DNA of 64,000 bases, taken from Candidatus Altimarinota bacterium (lineage in GTDB: Bacteria > Patescibacteriota > Gracilibacteria > BD1-5 > UBA2023). The stretch is from assembly GCA_028714815.1 (NCBI GenBank), contig JAQTLR010000003.1, forward strand, positions 5,099-69,098. The letters run 5' to 3'. The notes under the pieces are model-generated. The model saw only the letters and a program-made list of their open reading frames with translations. It was not told the DNA's origin and did no database searches. Shown one piece after another: positions 48,479-58,440 of this stretch (position 1 is the first letter of the stretch; each line of letters begins with the position of its first letter). A program made the translations under genes and the position numbers.

Positions 48479-50290
48479 TTATGCCAACTGCAATTTAAGT
48501 TTCGTGATCTTGAAAATTGCGTCAAGGGTATTTTCGTCGAGGATGTTCCATGGCAAGAGAAATACCTCTTCAGATCCGATCGCATTACTGAAAACAAGCC
48601 GCATTTTCCATGTCCCTACCTTTTTTATACGGAGGAGCACATTGTCTTTTTTCGGATTTTTTGCCTCACTATCGCCCTTGAGATATATGGATTCCTTTTG
48701 GGCTGCATATCGTATCGTATCGAGACAAGAAAGATAGTTCATCGTTTCCTGTGCCCAATCCTCCATTCCCTCGCGGGTGAGACGTTTTCCATGTTTTTTT
48801 GTCGTGGTAAAAAACGCCCCTGAGTTATTCCCGTTATAGGAAACCCAGACCTTGAATTTCTCGCGGGAAATTTCCTGCACACGCACTTCCATACCAGGAA
48901 TATTGAGTTTCTCTTGTACATCTTGGGTCAGTTTCTTGATTTGCTTGTAGGAAATATCCGGTATTTTCTTGAAGCTCTTGCTCTCTGCTTTTGTCGATAG
49001 TCCCTCTTTTTTTATGAAAGAGTCCGCCTTCTTGTCGGTATTACTCTTGTCGGTCCGAACAGTGAGAAGTCTTCATCCTGAGGCTCCATTTTTTTGCTTC
49101 GCCATATCTCCTGAAGCAAGAACCATATTCTCATTCGGTTTACGTGAAATAGGATCCTTGTCTTTGGAAACAGGGAGAGCGAATTCCGGTCGCATACGAG
49201 ATGTTCATTGCCATTCCTCTTTGTATTCTCCGGAAAGACTTTTCCTTTTTCTTTCTGGTGCTCCTCCCTTCTTTTTCTGTATTGTTGCCGGTTTTTCCAA
49301 ATCGGACACGATACTCCAATCCGTTTTGGAAGGAGATGGCTTTTGCTGCTCGAGAATCCCGACAAGCACCTCCGCTCCCCCGGGGGAATTCTGTTGTAAA
49401 AAACTTCAAGCCCGCACAGGAGAACCCTCCCCCTCCCGTACTGTCTGGATACTTCCTTCCCTACGGTTTTTAAGAGAAAATTCCGGTAAAGGGTTGACCT
49501 TGGATAATTCTTCCTCCAGCAGAGGAACCCCCCATCATGGAAATAGACGGTCCCCCGATTCATCTTTCTGTATAGGAGAGCTAGTCGTAACAACAATACT
49601 CGCAATGGGCGGAAGTTCTTTTTTTGACAAGGAAACCTTTTCTCCTTCGCTTATAGGAGAATCATGTGTGGGCTGCATTTGCGGATCCGCACTCACAGGT
49701 TTTATCGAGGATTCAAGCATGGCCAATCGCTTAGTCAAAGCGATATTTTCCTGTTTCAACTGCACGATTTCGGCACGATCTTTACGAATGGCGGCATTCT
49801 TCAGGAAAAGCGATTTCCGTATTTCTCCTATGGTATCGCGGAACTTTGCAATCTGGATCCTATTTGCCGAATCTTCCCTGAAAATTCATTCGTACTTCTT
49901 CTTCCATGAGTCGATCGTAGCATTAGCCGTCTGTATCGTGTTATCGGCAAGTATCTTCTGATCCTTCTTCTCCCCCTCTAAAACCGATACCCTCTCTTGA
50001 GCTTCATTATAGGAATCCAAAGCGGATTTTTTTCCTAACGAACGAACCACCTTCGAAGAAATATCATTGATCAATGAAGCGGTCTCATACTGGGAGTGCA
50101 CCGCACCTCAGAGATACGCTGCCGAAGATAGGACCAAAGCGCCCAATAGCATCCTGACCTTAGCGGAATACTTACCCACAACCCCATAAGGAGGATTTTC
50201 CACCGATCCTGAAACATCGGAATCTCGGATATCCGTTTCATTCCCTCGATTAAACCACGATCTGATGTCCGATGTGAGAGCAGGAGGCAT
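48479..50290 (-). CDS. Membrane-anchored coiled-coil protein, unknown
   Basis: 603 residues, one frame through six UGA-Gly codons (50108, 49886, 49535, 49406, 49205, 49073). A cytoplasmic N-terminus (1-50), one transmembrane helix (MLLGALVLSSAAYLGG, about 50-66), a coiled coil (about 90-185: EIVQLKQENIALTKRL), a long disordered Ser/Pro/Lys-rich region (190-450), and a folded C-terminal domain of about 140 residues (VRVQEISREKFKVWVSYNGN...WNILDENTLDAIF). Not recognised. It is nearly invisible without recoding. Promoter at 50383-50357. Confidence 0.8.
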
Positions 50291-50356
50291 ATGCAAAAAG
50301 ATTAAAGGATATATAATAGGTTGTATCTCAAATAGTATTTTTTCGGGAAACCTTCC

Positions 50357-50383
50357 ATTATATTCCGAAGTAAAAAATGTCAA
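50357..50383 (-). promoter_or_regulatory. Promoter of the coiled-coil protein gene
   Basis: On the minus strand a perfect TTGACA (50383-50378) and TATAAT (50362-50357), with a 15-bp spacer; 66 nt before the ATG at 50290. Confidence 0.6.
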
Positions 50384-50464
50384 CTTCTTTTATAGGGAGA
50401 TTTTTCCATCAAACGCTTTCTATTCAATTCTTTGGCATTACTAAGGCAATACTGTCATAATTTC

Positions 50465-50492
50465 TTGCCTTTTTGGCGCCAATCCCTATACT
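50465..50492 (+). promoter_or_regulatory. Promoter of trpS
   Basis: TTGCCT (50465-50470), 16-bp spacer, TATACT (50487-50492), 31 nt before the ATG. Confidence 0.55.
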
Positions 50493-50523
50493 ACTGGGAA
50501 ATACCCACTTTCCTGACTTTTTT

Positions 50524-51492
50524 ATGAAAAAAATACTGACCGGAGTCAAACCGACCGGAGACCAGATGCACCTCGGGAATCTCCTCGGAGCAGTGCTCCC
50601 CTTCAAATGAATAGCCGAGAAAAACGATGCGGCGATTTTCATCGCGGATCTCCACGCCCTGACCTCGGTCAAAAGTGCGGAAAACTTGAGACGGAATACC
50701 CATGAAATGGCACTTACCTACTTTTCCATATTCGGAATCGATACGCCAGTGCATATCTTCCGCCAATCCGACATCCCGCTCATCCCGAAGCTCAACTGGA
50801 TCCTCAATAACGTGACGCCGTATTCGCTCATGCTTCGGGCACATAGTTTTAAGGATTCCGAAGCAAAATGACTAGATCTCAACATGGGAGTCTTCAACTA
50901 CCCGATCCTGATGGCCGCTGATATTTTGGCCTATGACACGGATATCGTCCCAGTCGGGGCTGATCAACGCCAACACCTCGAGATGACCCGGGATATCGCC
51001 AAGGCGTTCAATAAGACCTATAAAGCCGATATTTTCAAACTTCCGGTCGAATATATAGAACCAAGCGTTGCGACCCTTCCTGGGATCGATGGACGCAAGA
51101 TGAGCAAATCCTATGGGAATTTCATCGGGCTCTTCGATGATGATAAGACACTGAAGAAGAAAGTGATGTCCATCGTGACCGATTCCAAAGGAGTAGATGA
51201 CGTCAAGAACCCCGATGAATGCAATGTTTTCGCGCTCATCCAGACCTTCGCCACCTCCGACAGGACCGAGTCGATCCGGGCGAAGTATCTGTCTCCCGGG
51301 TACGGGTATGGTCATGCCAAATTGGAACTCCTGGATATTCTCACCGAATATCTGAAACCCTACCATGAAAATCGAGCCATGCTCGAAAGGAATCCTGAGC
51401 TCATCGAGGCCAGACTCCAGGAAGGAGCCCGGATCATGAATGCGAGAATCGAAGCGAAAATGGAGGAAGTGAAGAAAGTGGTGGGATTATAA
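50524..51492 (+). CDS. trpS: Tryptophanyl-tRNA synthetase
   Basis: 322 residues, class I. GVKPTGDQMHLGNLLGAV carries the HIGH-like motif (HLGN), FIADLHALT and YPILMAADILAYDTDIVPVG-D-Q bind Trp, and DGRKMSKSYGN is the KMSKS loop. Two UGA codons give Gly29 (LPFKGIAEK) and Gly116 (EAKGLDLN); under the standard code the catalytic half would be cut off. No Shine-Dalgarno sequence. Confidence 0.97.
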
Positions 51493-51620
51493 TACTATTC
51501 TTCGACAGCGAGTTGACGAAGCTCTTATTTCGCAGTTCATATAGCTTGATAAGTGTGAATTTTTCTTCTGCTTTATATGGACAAGAAATAAGAATTCGTC
51601 AACGAGTTACATCCATTGCC

Positions 51621-51648
51621 TTTACTTTTTACTCATTTTCCATACTAT
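51621..51648 (+). promoter_or_regulatory. Promoter of the 51681 membrane gene
   Basis: TTTACT (51621-51626), 16-bp spacer, TACTAT (51643-51648), 32 nt before the ATG at 51681. Confidence 0.45.
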
Positions 51649-51680
51649 ACCAGCGTTTTATATCTTACCCAACAATCTCT

Positions 51681-52202
51681 ATGTTCAAGCTCGTCGAATT
51701 CTTCCAGAAACGTCCATCGGATCGCACGATCCTTTTCGGACGCATGTTTTTCGGTCTGATAATCGCTATTCTTTTAGGCCTCAATCTCGACAATATCACA
51801 CTCCATCTTCCAGAGACATTAAAATCCTATGAAACAGGGATCATATATGGACTCTTCATCTTTGCGATCGTCCCGTTTCTGATGGGGGCGACGAATATCT
51901 GCATCACAAAACGCAAGTACGTTAAAATGATTCAGATAGCCTTCGGATTCGCGCTCATCCTCTCGGGAAACCTTCTTATCGATACGAAAACGTCCGTACC
52001 TCAAAATCCTACGGCTGCTACCCAGAGCGGTTCGCTCGACTACGGAACCATCGCTCAGTCCAAGAGCTCCGCCAAACCCATCGATGTCGGATTCTGGATC
52101 GCTCTTCTCGGTATCCTCCCTCTCCTTGCCGGAGTCACAGGGAAATGCATCACGAAGAAATGTCTGAAATATGGCGAAGTGATCAAAAAAATACGGGTAT
52201 AA
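51681..52202 (+). CDS. Small polytopic membrane protein, unknown
   Basis: 173 residues from the Met of MFKLVEFF, with four hydrophobic segments (about 22-38, 52-75, 84-100, 145-162). Two similar short motifs (NICITKRK and KCITKKC) follow the second and fourth helices, suggesting an internal duplication of a two-helix unit. It resembles small YgaP/DUF2892-like membrane proteins in layout only; no firm family. The start is chosen by the promoter. Confidence 0.65.
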   Translation: MFKLVEFFQKRPSDRTILFGRMFFGLIIAILLGLNLDNITLHLPETLKSYETGIIYGLFIFAIVPFLMGATNICITKRKYVKMIQIAFGFALILSGNLLIDTKTSVPQNPTAATQSGSLDYGTIAQSKSSAKPIDVGFWIALLGILPLLAGVTGKCITKKCLKYGEVIKKIRV

Positions 52203-52208
52203 AAAAAC

Positions 52209-52239
52209 AAAAAACTTCCGGGATTCCGGAAGTTTTTTT
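52209..52239. terminator. Terminator between the membrane gene and the S4 gene
   Basis: AAAACTTCCGG gatt CCGGAAGTTTT with T-run; placed between convergent genes. Confidence 0.9.
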
Positions 52240-52241
52240 AT

Positions 52242-52448
52242 TTATACGATCTCCACTTCTACTCCGTCAAAATCCACTTTATCGCCCTTTCGGAGTTTCC
52301 GGCGAAGCCGGAGTTCTGTCTCTCCATTCACGAGGACGAGCCCCTGGGAGATGGCGATCTTCGCCTGTCCACCAGTCTCAGTCAGTTGCAAGAGCTTCAT
52401 GAGCTTGTTCATTTCGACGTATTCGGTATTGAGTGTAAAAGTTTTCAT
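52242..52448 (-). CDS. S4-domain RNA-binding protein (YbcJ-like)
   Basis: 68 residues, a stand-alone S4 domain: EMNKLMKLLQLTETGGQAKIAI then GLVLVNGETELRLRRKLRKGDKV. It matches the YbcJ/YaaA family, small RNA binders probably linked to ribosomes. It lies 19 nt after the VirB4-like gene on the same strand and may share its transcript. Confidence 0.9.
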   Translation of the reverse strand: MKTFTLNTEYVEMNKLMKLLQLTETGGQAKIAISQGLVLVNGETELRLRRKLRKGDKVDFDGVEVEIV

Positions 52449-52467
52449 GGAAAAATTGAGTGAGTAA

Positions 52468-54417
52468 TTATTTATTCGGATTTGTCGTGATCACCTGTTC
52501 TTCGAAGTAACTCGCAAGAACTTGGATCCCGACGTGCTCGGTTCCGGCGAAGAAGAGCCCCTGTCCGACGGCGGAGTTGAGGAGGATATATTTCTCTTGT
52601 TCCGTCAGTTTGAAAACGTTCTGGAGGACGTCAATGGAGGCAGGGGATTGTTTCAGGAGAAGCTGGATCGAGGAGTTCGTCACGATCGCTTTCCCCTCAG
52701 AACTTCCCATGAAATCCTCGACATCCTGGGTGATGGTCGTGACCCCGAGTCCATATTTACGAGCTCGCTTTACAAGACCGAAGAGGAATTTCGCACTATC
52801 TTCGTGCTGCATGATATTCCAAGCCTCGTCTACCACGAGAACCCGCTTACGAAGTGAGCTTCGTGTCACGTTCCAGACGTACCCGAGGAGCATGTACATG
52901 GCGATCGGACGGAGGATATCGTCGAGGTCTCGAACCGAGAATACCACCAATCCATCCGTCAGATTGATATTGGTCGGTTCAGAGAATACTCCGGAGAATA
53001 TTCCGGTTACATACTTCTCGAGCCGTTCGCAGATCCCTTTCGCGCCGTCCATCGTCTCAAGCACCGAATAGAGATCCTTCATGATCGGAGTTTCTTTCCC
53101 GCCGATATCATCATCGGTCATAGTGATCCCTTTCAGGGAATAGGTCGTGATGATAGCTTTCTCGAGGATGGCCGACTCGGACGGAGTGCATTTCCCGAGC
53201 ATCAAATTCATAAGCCCAAGCAGGTTGATGACCGCCCCACGGAGCAGGTCCCCCGGTTTCGTTTCCGCATCCTTCAATGCCCGAGGAAGATCGAACGGAT
53301 TGATCCGCTCGTTGGAGTTGAGGTTGATATTGACGTACGTTCCACCGACTGTATCCACAAGCGTCTTGTACTCGTTCTCCGGATCGAGAACGATGACATC
53401 GGTCCCAAGCATGAGCGAACGGAGGATCTCCAGTTTCACGGCAAACGACTTTCCTCATCCGGACTTGGCGAATACGACCATGTTGGCATTTTCCGTACGG
53501 AACCGGTCGAAGATGATGAGGGAATTGTTGTGGGTATTGATTCCGTAGAGGATTCCATCATCCTGTGAGAGAGAATTCGAGGTGAATGGGAATGTGGTCG
53601 AAAGTCCCTTGGTGGAGATATTGCGGTACACTCCTACCTCGTCCCGGGCAAACGGTCCGGTCGCGACAAATCCCTGCTCCGATCGGAGAAAGGCCTGTTT
53701 CGTGAGGATATTTCGTCCCGAAAGCAGGGTATCGAGGGTATTGGAAAGCTTCTTGATCTGCTCCTCGGACTCGGAATAGATGCTGATATAGATGGAGAAA
53801 TGGAAGTATCGTTCCTGACCACGCGTAAGACTCGCACGGAGTTCTTCCACATCCTGCACCTGTGCATCGAGCGCCGGATCGTTGATGAGACCTCTATCGG
53901 CATTGAGAGAGCGTTCCGAATTCAATTCCGTCAAACGCTTGCGGAGGTATTTCATGATGTATGCCGACTCGATCGGATAGATGAACATGGACATATCGAA
54001 CTTCACATCCCAATTGATGAGCGGTCCGAGCCAATTCCCTTCGAGGAAATCCGGATAGGCATACGTGAAGAAGGTCCGGATATACGTATCGCCGATCTGG
54101 AGTTTGGATGCGTCGATCTTCATCATGGAGGGTGCGATCGCATCCTTTACGAAGGCAAGTGCTTCACGGTATTCCTTTTCTCCCTGACGGATCTCATCCG
54201 CCTCCTGTTTGGTGAGTTTCTTGGAGGAATCCCCCTGAACAGGAACAACTTCGGCAGGAGAGATCGATTCCTCCGGCACACTCGGTGGAATGGCAACAGA
54301 GGTCGTCATTTCAGCAACAGATGAAGCATCCTGTCGTTTCAAAAGATCCTGTTCGTATCATTGAGCATCGCCGGTGTAGTTTTTTGCGATGAGTTCGAGA
54401 AGTGCTTGATTTGCCAT
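52468..54417 (-). CDS. VirB4/TraC-like type IV secretion ATPase
   Basis: 649 residues. N-terminal VirB4-type domain (about 90-300), then P-loop AKSGGGKSF in which the middle Gly (Gly321) is coded by UGA (53455-53457), Walker B VLVVDEAWNIM, and ARKYGLGVTTITQD. A second UGA lies at residue 20. It is the motor that powers assembly of conjugative or secretion pili, and CPR genomes often keep it with a coupling ATPase. No relaxase is seen here. Possible promoter TTGTAA-15-TATAAT at 54479-54453. Confidence 0.9.
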
Positions 54418-54473
54418 GATGATAAAAGAAGTGTTTTCTAAAAATAGAGTGTATTATACGGAAAAATGGATTT

Positions 54474-55670
54474 TTACAAGACAGATTCTCCTCTCCAGTT
54501 CCATTCGGTTATGAACTGAGGAGGGATATCCGGGGAAACATCGTTTTCAATGATCCTATCCCCCTTGTAGTGCATGGTTATAAGGGTGATATCATCGAAC
54601 TGCCGATGCCCGTATCCCATGAATTTCGAAAGCTCTATCGTGATTGCATTGAAGGTCCCCTGTGCGGTTTTTACCGGCGCATTCTCGATAATCCCCATGA
54701 GCCGATCGATTCCGAGCATCATATCGCTCTCGCTTTTCCCGTTCCGGGCCTCGGTGATCCCGTCTGTATAGAGCACGATGATATCGTCTTTCTCTATGGA
54801 AATCTGTGTTTCTTTCAGGATTTTCGAAATATTCTTCGTCATACCGAGCGCCACTCCTCCGGATTTGATCTTGAATGCTTTCTTTTGCAAGGCCTTATAG
54901 ACAATGAGATATTCATGTCCAGCTCCCGTCATATACATCCTCTTCTCACGCTCATTCCAGCGGATCATCAGGAGAGTCATGAGGATATTGGACTTTACCC
55001 GAGGCTTCACGATTTCATTGGTCCTCGCGAGAATATCGGCAGAACTCTCGACGATCTTGGAGAATCCGGATATGAGAGCATTGACGATCATCATAACGAA
55101 TCCGGAAGCGACTCCGTGCCCGGTCACATCGCCGATATAAACATAGTAATTGTCCCCTTGTCCGATAATATCATAGCTATCCCCTCCCACCTCGGTAGCG
55201 GATTTCGTGTCGGCAACGATATCGATGGACGGAACAATGACGGTTCGTTTTTTCAGAACATGTCGTTGTATTTCCGAAGCGAATTCCACCTCGGATTTCA
55301 GGATACGCCCCGCTTTGAATTCCTCCTTGAAGTTCTTCAGAATCTCCAAGCTCTTATTGAAGAAGTTGATGACGAACCGCACATCCGGATTCATATTCCC
55401 CACTTTGAGCGACCCTCCTTGTTTGGAACCGGTAAGAAAAAAAGCGATCTCCTTCTTGAGGCTCCGGACCGGTTTGATAGAAGTGAAATATGCAAGACCA
55501 GCAAGGACCAGAACTTCCAGCATGGCGATGGCAGGAGCATAGGCGATGTATGCTTGTGCGAGGATATATGATTCCGGGCTTAGAAGAGTGTCACCGAAAA
55601 GAAGGACTCCGTTTATGACCAGAAAAAGGAATACGAAAATGAAGAAAAGATTGCGAAGGAGAAAATTCAT
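54474..55670 (-). CDS. PP2C-family (SpoIIE/RsbU-like) serine phosphatase
   Basis: 398 residues from the Met of MNFLLRN. Two N-terminal transmembrane helices (5-25 and 40-62), a HAMP-like or linker helix, then the SpoIIE phosphatase domain: GGDSYDII and YIGDVTGHGVASGFVMM (metal Asp), GAGHEYLIVY, VLYTDGITEARN, and FDDITLITMHY. It should dephosphorylate Ser/Thr proteins, typically an anti-sigma antagonist; no partner is visible nearby. No UGA codons. Confidence 0.92.
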   Translation of the reverse strand: MNFLLRNLFFIFVFLFLVINGVLLFGDTLLSPESYILAQAYIAYAPAIAMLEVLVLAGLAYFTSIKPVRSLKKEIAFFLTGSKQGGSLKVGNMNPDVRFVINFFNKSLEILKNFKEEFKAGRILKSEVEFASEIQRHVLKKRTVIVPSIDIVADTKSATEVGGDSYDIIGQGDNYYVYIGDVTGHGVASGFVMMIVNALISGFSKIVESSADILARTNEIVKPRVKSNILMTLLMIRWNEREKRMYMTGAGHEYLIVYKALQKKAFKIKSGGVALGMTKNISKILKETQISIEKDDIIVLYTDGITEARNGKSESDMMLGIDRLMGIIENAPVKTAQGTFNAITIELSKFMGYGHRQFDDITLITMHYKGDRIIENDVSPDIPPQFITEWNWRGESVL

Positions 55671-55740
55671 AGACCAAGTTGAAGATAGATACTTTGTACA
55701 GGATATCATATATCGCTCCTATAAGCAAAAATAAGCATAT

Positions 55741-55768
55741 AAAAACGGGTTGACAACAACCCGTTTTT
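55741..55768. terminator. Terminator of rpmE
   Basis: AAAAACGGGTTG acaa CAACCCGTTTTT; the left A-run serves the minus-strand rpmE transcript. Confidence 0.88.
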
Positions 55769-55788
55769 AATAAGAACTCTTCAAGAAA

Positions 55789-56004
55789 TTATTTTGCGAT
55801 GGATTCCGATTTCTTCTGACGAGCGTAGAATTTATCCACGGAACTGGTCTTCAGAATACGTTTTTCTCCGGTATAGAACGGATGGCATTTGCTGCAGGAT
55901 TCCACTTTGATTTCAGTAGTGATGGTACTTCCGGTAGTGAATGTATTTCCACAAGAACAAAGAACCTTTGTTTCAGCGGAGAATTTTGGGTGAATATCTT
56001 TCAT
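55789..56004 (-). CDS. rpmE: Ribosomal protein bL31
   Basis: 71 residues from MKDIHPKF. Cys pairs in VLCSCGNTF and [11 protein letters not shown] mark the zinc-binding (C+) form. The later in-frame Met is chosen because MKDIHPK is the normal start. It bridges the ribosomal subunits. Promoter at 56070-56043. Confidence 0.96.
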   Translation of the reverse strand: MKDIHPKFSAETKVLCSCGNTFTTGSTITTEIKVESCSKCHPFYTGEKRILKTSSVDKFYARQKKSESIAK

Positions 56005-56042
56005 AGGAACAAAAAAATGAGTAAAATGGGTATTTGGGCGGT

Positions 56043-56070
56043 AGTATATGGATAAATTCGTTTTTTGCAA
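56043..56070 (-). promoter_or_regulatory. Promoter of rpmE
   Basis: On the minus strand TTGCAA (56070-56065), 16-bp spacer, TATACT (56048-56043), 38 nt before the ATG. Confidence 0.6.
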
Positions 56071-56088
56071 CTTTTTCCGGAAGTTTTT

Positions 56089-57414
56089 TTATAGTATCTT
56101 CGAAAGTTCCCCTATATGCCCCACTTCCACGAGTTCTGCAGAAACCCCTTTTCTCACCTTCACTCCCGAGTTTTTCGGGAGGATGATCTCGGTAAATCCA
56201 AGCTTCACCGCTTCGTCGACGCGTTTCTGGAGACCGAATATATTCTTTATGATTCCGGTCAGGGATATCTCTCCGAGGAATATCCGTCTCCCGAGGGGTT
56301 TGTTCTTCTTGGAAGAGATGATCGCCGCAACCGTCGCGAGATCGATCCCCGGTTCAGATATGGAAAGCCCTCGCGCGACATTCACATAGACATCGTAGCT
56401 CTCGAGTTTGGTATCGCTCCACTTGGAGAGGACTGCGATGAGGAGATCGACTTTCCCGTTCGGGATACCGCGAGCGGACCGTTTCGGATAACCGAATTTC
56501 GTATAGGTCGAAAGAGCTTCTATCTCGATGACGATCGGACGATTCCCTTCGAGCGTGATACCGAGTGCCGAACCGGAAAGGTGTTCGTTTTCTTGGTCGA
56601 CGAACTCGAGTCCCGGATTCGCTATATCGACCAATCCGTTTTCCGCCATCCGGAAAAGCCCGATCTCATCGGTCGGACCGAAACGGTTCTTGAGCGCCCG
56701 AAGGATGCGATAATCCTCATATTTGCTCCCTTCGAGGAACAGGACCGTATCCACCAGATGTTCGAGAATCTTCGGACCGGAGATGGTTCCTTCCTTCGTC
56801 ACATGCCCGATGAGGATGATCGAACGCCCTGTGCGCTTGGAGAATTCCATGAATATCTCCGTCACATACCGGATCTGCGTGATGCTCCCCGATTGCGAGC
56901 TGACATCAAGCGAAGATATCATGCTCACAGAGTCTATGACAATGAGTCCGGAACTGTCCTTTTCGAGCGTTTCGAGGATGTCCTCCAGAGTATGCGCGGT
57001 AAAAATCCGGATATGTTCGTTCGCGATGCCCAGACGGTGTGCCCGATCGGATATCTGGTGGATATTTTCTTCGGCACTCACATATACGGCAGTATTCCCC
57101 TTGTTGCTGTACCAATCGGTAATCTGTAGTGCTAACGTCGATTTCCCGATTCCGGGTTCCCCGGATAGGAGGATGAGACTTCCGGGCGTAAGCCCGTCCC
57201 CGAGAACCGTGTTGAGTTCATTGCTCCGGAGCTGCACTTTCGTGATGGATTCACGGGAAGGGAGGATCTGAAATACTTCCTGTGTTTTTCCACTCGCTTG
57301 TTTTTTACTCTTGGAAACCGGAGTTTCCTCATCCAGAGTACTCCATTCCCCGCAGGTCGGACATTTCCCCTGCCATTTCTGGCTCGTGGCTCCACATTCA
57401 CGGCATCGAAACAT
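56089..57414 (-). CDS. radA: DNA repair protein RadA
   Basis: 441 residues. N-terminal zinc finger CRECG...CPTCGEW, RecA-like core with P-loop GEPGIGKST and the RadA-specific KNRFGPTDEIG, and a C-terminal Lon-like domain (GLSISEPGIDLATVAAI, LGEISLTG). It is a helicase that promotes branch migration in recombination and transformation. The length is usual. It begins 11 nt after the polytopic membrane gene ends, so may belong to the same unit. No UGA codons. Confidence 0.96.
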   Translation of the reverse strand: MFRCRECGATSQKWQGKCPTCGEWSTLDEETPVSKSKKQASGKTQEVFQILPSRESITKVQLRSNELNTVLGDGLTPGSLILLSGEPGIGKSTLALQITDWYSNKGNTAVYVSAEENIHQISDRAHRLGIANEHIRIFTAHTLEDILETLEKDSSGLIVIDSVSMISSLDVSSQSGSITQIRYVTEIFMEFSKRTGRSIILIGHVTKEGTISGPKILEHLVDTVLFLEGSKYEDYRILRALKNRFGPTDEIGLFRMAENGLVDIANPGLEFVDQENEHLSGSALGITLEGNRPIVIEIEALSTYTKFGYPKRSARGIPNGKVDLLIAVLSKWSDTKLESYDVYVNVARGLSISEPGIDLATVAAIISSKKNKPLGRRIFLGEISLTGIIKNIFGLQKRVDEAVKLGFTEIILPKNSGVKVRKGVSAELVEVGHIGELSKIL

Positions 57415-57425
57415 ACGAAAAAAGA

Positions 57426-58364
57426 TTAGCCCTTGAGGACAAAGAAATTAAAGAGTGCATAGCTTGCCACCAAGAGGAAAATACCGATGAGTGCGTACTT
57501 GATGATGGACTTCGCTTTTTTGAGTTTCTCATCATCCCCCGCACCCGTGAGCACCAGGAATCCGGCATAGATGATCAAAATCACCGTGATGAGTCCGATG
57601 AACCCGTTGAAATAATTGATAGCTTTGGTCATGATCTGGACTGTGGCGCTCAGATCGGGAGAGGTGATTTTACAAACCCCGAAGAGCCCGCTATCACACT
57701 GCGCTTTCCCATAGATGCTCTCCACCAGCGTACGTGGTACCTTCAGGAGAATGAATCCTATGAGAGCGAAAAGAATGGTCTGTTTCCCTTTTTTCGCTTT
57801 ATCATCGGCTCCTCCGGCAGTGATGATCAGATAGAAAGCATAGATTGCCATCGCAAGGAAAGCGAATGATGCCAAAAGCTCCAGCATCCGTATGAACGGA
57901 TAGATGATCTTCTCCAGAAAATCGAAAGCGGTCACTCCCGTCACCTGCCGATCATACAGCGTAGATATGAGAACATAAGCTATCTGCATGATGATGATAC
58001 CGAGCGATGCCCCGATGATCCCCTCACGCCATTTCTTGACATCCTCCTCGCTCCCGTGGGAGAAGAGGAGTTTCAGGACCATGATGAAGAGGTAGACGAT
58101 CGCAAGGAGTATCACAACGTTCTTCAGGTCCCGGGCGATCGTTATCATGAGGTATTTCGCCCCTTTCTCCCCCGTCAGATCCCCACCGAAAAAATAGGAT
58201 CCGAATCCTCATTGGAAGGAATCTATGTATCCTTCCCTCGTGGTTCCGTTTCGAGCGTCATAATTCACATTGAGGTCACGTGTGGTCGGTTCCGCAAAAG
58301 CGGTACTGAAAAGACCGATGGCAAAAAGAGAGACCAGAAGGAGAATCCTTAGTTTTTTATACAT
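57426..58364 (-). CDS. Polytopic membrane protein of the type IV secretion-like cluster
   Basis: 312 residues from MYKKLRI. A signal peptide (LLLVSLFAIGLFSTAFA|EP), a short exposed part with UGA-Gly (58209-58211), then two similar modules each with paired transmembrane helices and a KKGKQTILFALIGF / KKAKSIIKYALIGI loop, the texture of TrbC/VirB2-like pilins repeated in tandem. It lies just downstream of the coupling ATPase, so a role as membrane channel or pilin of that system is likely but inferred. Confidence 0.72.
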
Positions 58365-58403
58365 AATGCTCAGATAAAAATAGTATTGTTTCCGAGTATA
58401 TAC

Positions 58404-58438
58404 AAAAATCACCCCCAATCAAGTCGGGGGTGATTTTT
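58404..58438. terminator. Terminator after the coupling ATPase
   Basis: AAAAATCACCCCC / GGGGGTGATTTTT stem with a 9-nt loop; the left A-run serves the minus-strand transcript. Confidence 0.85.
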
Positions 58439-58440
58439 AT

